The translations under genes were made by a program, and so were the position numbers. The notes beneath the pieces were generated by a model that was not told where the DNA came from, did not search any database, and saw only the letters and a list, made by a program, of their open reading frames with translations. From JBBQKF01 sp964549475 (GTDB lineage Bacteria; Bacillota; Clostridia; Saccharofermentanales; UBA5734): a DNA stretch of 26,716 nucleotides. This document shows positions 23,801-26,716 of this stretch, piece by piece. Within the stretch, counting starts at the first letter, position 1; each line of letters opens with the position of its first letter. The stretch covers positions 1 to 26,716 of the forward strand of contig CAZJXH010000012.1 of NCBI GenBank assembly GCA_964549475.1. The letters are read 5' to 3'.

Positions 23801-24422
23801 AGGCATCCTTCCCGCCGATATCGGGAAAGTCACTGCGGTTATGCCGACAAGCGGGTTCACCGGCAAGAATACCGGTAGCGATAAACCTGTTGCAATCAGC
23901 AATATCATCCTCACCGGTTCCCAAGCATTCAACTATCACCTGATCACCCCTTCTATCACGGTGAATATTTCTACGAGAAAGCTTATTGTCACACCCGATG
24001 AAATAACAAAGAATAATGGACAACCTGATCCTGTTTTGACCTTCTCGTATTCAGGAAATCTTCCGGATGAGATACCATCATTCCATGGTGCGTTGTCCCG
24101 TACAGCCGGAGAGGACAGCGGTGTATATTTATTGACTATCGGAAATTTGTCTTTGCTTGATAATGAGCTGTTCAGGGCATCGAACTATGCGCTTCAAATT
24201 GACGACCTGCCGGTAAACCTGACAATCGTAACTCCGACTCCGACAGCTACAACCACGCCAACCCCGACTCCGACTGTCACCCCGACATCTGGATCGAATG
24301 GTGCCCCTCAGACTGGTGATCCATCCGCGTCCATGCTCTGGATCCTGCTTGGCATCGCTGCGATCGGCATCCTTACATCCCTGATCAGGAAGAAACGGAC
24401 AGATAACGCATCACACCATTGA
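20883..24422 (+). CDS. secreted, wall-anchored CBM9 / CE15 glucuronoyl-esterase-like protein (B) with YDG/MBG modules
   Basis: 1179 residues; ATG after AAGGGAG. Signal peptide 1-27, cleavage after MGVDA. CBM9-like domain about 80-305 (VDGVRESAW, TLSVLWDGPVLYVLVEV). CE15-like domain about 415-850: LPNVWEFF, FYEYGYKP, nucleophile Ser617 in GFSIGGK, His790 in GDPHGS, with Asp746 in LNDYNDG as possible acid because the ESG-type Glu is lacking (GGAGATG). Compared with protein A it has an extra C-terminal part: a linker region, a YDG-like repeat (about 950-1030; VDREYNGETTVELTGG) and an MBG-like Ig-type repeat (about 1034-1115; EITKNNGQPDPVLTFSYSG), probably stalk or adhesive modules. A Thr/Pro linker leads to APQTGD (1141-1146), a membrane span and KKR. 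A and B are clear paralogues with the same CBM9-CE15 order and the shared YDYY(Y/W)GGFNTITGG segment. Confidence 0.86.
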   Translation: MKRLPKILATLLTFALMFGIAMMGVDAAPGDQYPYDQTEDKDNVCNTNIIQGWSPTGSNNVSTEINTPRAQGNAVFTNELITVDGVRESAWNSATSYPISNKFNAAMTADAPDATTQGTLSVLWDGPVLYVLVEVSGDATPSDTTIPNWSSASYTPNSDGLFVFMDVFNDKWGMENDTEGVFFLGANPALTSVTSFNNGGITSLGSFFHPNNQDYSTRLKASKSSGYIAGDGVNYTYEIALQNEGWGDAWDRKLENGTQVGLEVGIFDQTKSFTYWSKTSYYAGREGSSNLPNSERVRNRDWGEITLSGWDGVAPFAYSDWRAYENIRFWNSKNNPGGSGNGTLDTNNGDGSLVWTAESKARMIAAKNAYILMKDNLAATRAEKESAVLEVCQAFSGLRWGDTTYPDPHNLTALNTLPNVWEFFDKTKGTNGMVTNAAEWSERKQELLDLAQFYEYGYKPQLGLDYTLNITSNTWDGTGRPSITTTVTPTNVRFKGGTAQSITFRLTMPTAGVPAGQKAPIAFGGSWTASGVANITYPSWASDSRSDNGAWGTPNRSGTFYNLFPYTRNSTVADSSIEIANATAVSVYLDILELAVVDNAILGAAIDPTRAVTKGFSIGGKIAFVSALYDERVKAVVCGGAGATGPANWRYNATGQKYNFLDTIFYNPGAESIIAHGTEGPGPSYRHNRVRETELFRHFMSYGHMFEHQEGSYGYGSYSKLPFDQALLVATFAPDRAIIIDTNLNDYNDGAVTDNMSLEIAKSVYTALGVNSSDYVKFNSGNYISSGDPHGSASAIPEGHYLSDLFYGTTTLTSEEANRLDTDPYLLNVSNGQTENPYDYYWGGFNTITGGKNGITGTDGWYYYDMDKQLLEFAIDAIEKDAYFIPYSEWASQSAKNAWLQSTINNLIPAGNGSTAIVSYDNGYTVSVTKGAETTFATINVLDTKNVTITGLAAVDREYNGETTVELTGGTLEGILPADIGKVTAVMPTSGFTGKNTGSDKPVAISNIILTGSQAFNYHLITPSITVNISTRKLIVTPDEITKNNGQPDPVLTFSYSGNLPDEIPSFHGALSRTAGEDSGVYLLTIGNLSLLDNELFRASNYALQIDDLPVNLTIVTPTPTATTTPTPTPTVTPTSGSNGAPQTGDPSASMLWILLGIAAIGILTSLIRKKRTDNASHH

Positions 24423-24570
24423 TTTGATTTTTTAAAACATGAAACATGATTGGAAAGAGAAATGATTCAATATACCAATACTTAGGAAAAATTCCGATGC
24501 CCCCAAAGGCTAGAGATTTCAATCTTGGTAAAGGATTAGCGTATCAGAGGGGATGGATTCACTCTTGTCG
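24306..24570 (+). repeat. duplicated sorting-signal/3'-flank cassette, copy 2
   Basis: Partner of 20480-20744, offset 3826 bp. The first 190 bp are identical, then similarity decays through mostly transition changes. Confidence 0.97.
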
Positions 24571-24615
24571 TCTTATTCGTAAACATTGACAGGGATATAA
24601 TTTGAATCAAATTTT

Positions 24616-24650
24616 ATATGAGGCGGACGTCGAAAACGTTCGCCTCATAT
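24616..24650 (+). terminator. intrinsic terminator after CE15 gene B
   Basis: ATATGAGGCGGACGT pairs with ACGTTCGCCTCATAT, a 15-bp stem with one G-T wobble and a 5-nt loop, followed by ACTTTTAATG. It lies between convergent genes and could serve both directions. Confidence 0.7.
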
Positions 24651-24679
24651 ACTTTTAATGCAATGCTCTGTTTTATCAG

Positions 24680-24784
24680 ATGTTTCCGATTCGCTACGCA
24701 CTGCGTAGTGAATTGAAAGTGGAATTACTGCGAGAACGCGAACTTATTGAGCGAAAGCTGATAGAGAATAAAGATAATTCATAA
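24680..24784 (+). CDS. possible 34-residue ORF or gene remnant
   Basis: Short frame beginning MFPIRYALRSELKVELLRER and ending in NKDNS. It is highly charged and would form one amphipathic or coiled-coil helix. No ribosome binding site is visible and its first third lies in a palindrome. Not recognised; could be the tail of a decayed gene or chance. The remainder of 24571-24898 outside the terminator holds nothing else I can identify. Confidence 0.2.
   Translation: MFPIRYALRSELKVELLRERELIERKLIENKDNS
24689..24713. repeat. 25-bp near-perfect palindrome
   Basis: ATTC-g-CTACGCA-c-TGCGTAG-t-GAAT: a perfect 7-bp core on each side of one base, extended by ATTC/GAAT after one mismatch. It does not belong to the REP-like family of the window. 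Could be another short interspersed repeat or a protein binding site. Confidence 0.6.
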
Positions 24785-24898
24785 AAACCGAAGCAAGAAA
24801 TAAAGTTCAAGAGCCTTTGAATTTTGCAATTTTTATCCCAAATCTTTATGGAAGATTCCGGGGGCTATCTTGTTATAATCCCATTTTTAATTTTCTGG

Positions 24899-26335
24899 TT
24901 ATTTGAAATAATCGTTCAACCACATGCGGGTGTTTCCGACCATCTCATTAAAGAGGCGTTCCCCGTCGCTGGCCTTGATTCTGACAAGAGGATCTTCGAG
25001 GAAGGTGTCTCTCGCTAACTTCAGATTGCGCTCAAGGGATGCTTCCAGGATGTTTGTCTGAATCTGCGCGTGGCGAAGAACCAATGTCCTGACTGCAGAA
25101 TCAAGGTTGCCGGCATACATAGGTCTGACACTGTTTTTCGAGAAAAACGCATTGGTCTCGACAACGGCGCCTTCAGGCAGATCCGGTGCTTGGAAAAGGT
25201 TTGGCAGATTTACATTTGTGACAAGGTCCCCAAGTCCAAGCAAGGCTTTCATCTGACGGACACCTTCTTCGCCGGTAGGATTTATAGCGACGGGAATTTC
25301 GCCTGAAACCAGGGACAACCCCTTGTCAAGAAGCTTTTTGCGGTTATCCTTCCGCCATTGGACAGGCGTCAGGGTGAACATCCATGAGTTCGCCGCCTCC
25401 GGACGGAGAAGATAGGGATCCGGGACGAATTCCGCCAGATGTCTGTCGCCGGCTGCGGCGATGATGCCATAACGACGGAAGAGATCCAATTTGACACGGT
25501 TTCCGGAAGTGAAATACGAATTCATCCAATGCTCTTTCCCGGCTTTCACATAGCCGGATGCTCCGTATTCTGCCACAGCAGAAGCATACAGGGGAATAAG
25601 GTCGATATTTCTCCAGGAAGCGGTGTCAAGCCAGGTGAAATGATTCAAGCCCTGTACATTGACCCGGATATCCTCCCGTGTGATCTCTTCCACAGCAATG
25701 CCTTCCTTTGCATTGAAATCCTGTAACAGATTAGCAAGAATCTCCTGCGTTCCGAACACTTCATGGCAGCAGCCGAATGCTTTGATCTCAGGAAATATAT
25801 GGTACAGAACCGATGTGCAGATTGCCATGGGATTCGTGTAATTGATAACCCAGGCTGTGGGTGCATACCGGCGTATTGCTTTTGCGATAACCTCATACAT
25901 CGGAACAGTGCGGAGAGCGCGTAAAAGACCACCAGGCCCGGTGGTGTCGCCGACAGACTGATAGATACCGTATTTTTCCGGAGTATGTACATCAGAGGCC
26001 ATCGCATCGAAATCTCCCGGTAATATGGAAAGAACAACGAAATCCGCGCCTTCAAGCGCTTGGGCGATATCACCGCATGCGATGTATGACCAGAACCCTT
26101 TGCAATCCGGATGGGACTTATAGCGGTTGCCGATCTGCTCGTTTCGCTTTGCGGCGGGAAAGTCGATATCGTACAGACGGACTTCACCGGCCAGCCTGGG
26201 CTCTGAGGCGAGATCGCTCATCAGACCCCAGGCCCAGCCTATGGAGCCGCCTCCGATATACGCAATATGCAGGTTCTCAATTTTCTTATTTATATTAACA
26301 TTTATATTCATATTCACATCCATATCCATATCCAT
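24899..26335 (-). CDS. glycoside hydrolase family 4 (NAD- and metal-dependent)
   Basis: 478 residues from the first ATG. GH4 enzymes use NAD+ and a divalent metal (usually Mn2+) in an oxidation-elimination mechanism and cover alpha-galactosidases, alpha-glucosidases, alpha-glucuronidases and phospho-glycosidases. Visible: Rossmann loop IAYIGGGSIGWAWG (about 24-37), INYTNP (164-169), metal-binding Cys190-His191 in CCHEVFG, and His232 in GLNHFTW. No signal peptide, so cytoplasmic. The CHE motif fits non-phosphorylated substrates rather than the CN-type phospho-glycosidases. Beside CE15 genes, alpha-glucuronidase activity is attractive but unproven. The N-terminus MDMDMDVNMNINVNINKK is encoded by hexanucleotide repeats, leaving the exact start open (26335 or 26329). 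It follows the upstream partial gene after 41 nt. Confidence 0.9.
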   Translation of the reverse strand: MDMDMDVNMNINVNINKKIENLHIAYIGGGSIGWAWGLMSDLASEPRLAGEVRLYDIDFPAAKRNEQIGNRYKSHPDCKGFWSYIACGDIAQALEGADFVVLSILPGDFDAMASDVHTPEKYGIYQSVGDTTGPGGLLRALRTVPMYEVIAKAIRRYAPTAWVINYTNPMAICTSVLYHIFPEIKAFGCCHEVFGTQEILANLLQDFNAKEGIAVEEITREDIRVNVQGLNHFTWLDTASWRNIDLIPLYASAVAEYGASGYVKAGKEHWMNSYFTSGNRVKLDLFRRYGIIAAAGDRHLAEFVPDPYLLRPEAANSWMFTLTPVQWRKDNRKKLLDKGLSLVSGEIPVAINPTGEEGVRQMKALLGLGDLVTNVNLPNLFQAPDLPEGAVVETNAFFSKNSVRPMYAGNLDSAVRTLVLRHAQIQTNILEASLERNLKLARDTFLEDPLVRIKASDGERLFNEMVGNTRMWLNDYFK

Positions 26336-26337
26336 AT
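26284..26337 (-). repeat. hexanucleotide repeat at the GH4 start
   Basis: On the minus strand ATGGAT is repeated three times and continues as degenerate RTRAAT units, giving in-frame ATGs at 26335, 26329 and 26323. AGGA lies 2, 8 and 14 nt before them respectively, so the second ATG has the best spacing. Repeat-number change would keep the frame but alter the start region. Confidence 0.8.
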
Positions 26338-26376
26338 CCTTTCAATAATGGGGTTCGAGGAGAGGCGCGGCGGCTA

Positions 26377-26716
26377 TCACAGAGTGTCCGGATCTTCCCA
26401 GAGTTCAGGAGATTTCAGGATGCCTGTCGGATGCAGATTGTATTCATAACTCCATTCATCACGATAGACACGGTAGGCATCCGGTCCATGCCACCACCAA
26501 TTCTCATTGCAGTTGTGCAGGGCACCGAAGGTGTTGATTCTGCTGCCATAGACACACAGAGAAATTCTGTGGACTCCTGTAGGCAATGCCGAGGTGCATA
26601 GGTGATAGGGGGAAAGGAACAAAGCTCCTGCAGGCCGTCCGTCTATCAATATGTCAACCAGTGCGCCGCGGTACATTGGAACACGGATGTGCCAAGGATT
26701 CCCATGCGATTGGATA
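26377..26716 (-). CDS. C-terminal end of a glycoside-hydrolase-like protein (partial)
   Basis: The open frame runs beyond the window end (about 112 codons visible) and stops at 26377. It reads ...NPWHIRVPMYRGALVDILID, LPTGVHRISLCVYGSRINTFG, ALHN, WWWHGPDAYRV and YNLHPTGILKSPELW. The pattern (V-x-V-x-G-S-x-x-N-T-F-G-x-L-H-N ... GP-x-x-(Y/W) ... Y-x-L-x-P-x-G-(I/L)) is recalled from the C-terminal jelly-roll of large alpha-L-rhamnosidase-like and GH2-like glycosidases. The catalytic part is not in the window, so the substrate cannot be named. It is co-directional with, and 41 nt upstream of, GH4, so both are probably in one operon. Confidence 0.6.
   Translation of the reverse strand, partial: IQSHGNPWHIRVPMYRGALVDILIDGRPAGALFLSPYHLCTSALPTGVHRISLCVYGSRINTFGALHNCNENWWWHGPDAYRVYRDEWSYEYNLHPTGILKSPELWEDPDTL

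Noticed and set aside
24616..24650. A sixth REP-like element
   Set aside because: The stem sequence (ATGAGGCGGACGT) is unrelated to the GGGGACGG family and is followed by T residues, so a terminator explains it.

Overview
The window looks like chromosomal DNA of a Gram-positive anaerobe of the Clostridia. Evidence: strong AGGAGG-type ribosome binding sites, sigma-A promoters, an ECF-type vitamin transporter, a YesMN-type two-component system, a lipoprotein sugar-binding protein, and surface proteins ending in clostridial (S/A)PQTG sorting signals. The secreted enzymes point to growth on plant cell wall polysaccharides. No tRNA, rRNA, CRISPR array or intact transposase was seen.

Layout. (1) 110-3509, minus strand: an overlapping operon tetR-coaB-coaC-coaX-panT for pantothenate uptake and CoA synthesis. 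It reads from a consensus promoter (TTGACA-17 bp-TATAAT) whose spacer is filled by one copy of a 16-bp perfect palindrome; a second copy sits at the predicted transcription start. (2) 3867-8024, richer in GC by eye: a YfcC/DcuC-type carrier and a membrane-anchored M20 peptidase on plus, facing a LOR/TIGR00300-type (ornithine cyclodeaminase-like) protein on minus; probably peptide or amino acid scavenging. (3) 8445-17248, plus strand: sensor kinase, AraC-type response regulator, a uroporphyrinogen-decarboxylase/MtaA-like protein, then a complete ribose/rhamnose-type ABC importer (ATPase, two permeases, lipoprotein binding protein). (4) 17807-24422, plus strand: two large secreted, wall-anchored proteins, each with a CBM9-like domain followed by a CE15 glucuronoyl-esterase-like domain. 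(5) 24899-26716, minus strand: a GH4 glycosidase and the C-terminal end of a further glycoside-hydrolase-like protein that runs off the window.

Five copies of one long palindrome (GGGGACGGTTCTT / AAGAACCGTCCCC arms; REP/MITE-like) lie at 1-52, 3629-3696, 8218-8283, 17259-17304 and 17613-17676, almost exactly at the boundaries between these modules. The last copy truncates a ComFB-like gene remnant.

Working together (inference): the CE15/CBM9 proteins would act on glucuronoyl esters of xylan at the cell surface, the kinase/regulator pair would sense a released sugar or oligosaccharide, the ABC system would import it, and GH4 and the neighbouring glycosidase would process it. The URO-D/MtaA-like protein may handle a methyl group, for example from a methylated uronic acid; this is untested. 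The points most worth a second look are the TetR-controlled CoA operon, with CoaC and CoaX both carrying substitutions at normally conserved active-site residues; the CE15 pair lacking the usual acidic residue; and a 190-bp perfect duplication covering the sorting signals and 3' flanks of the two CE15 genes.
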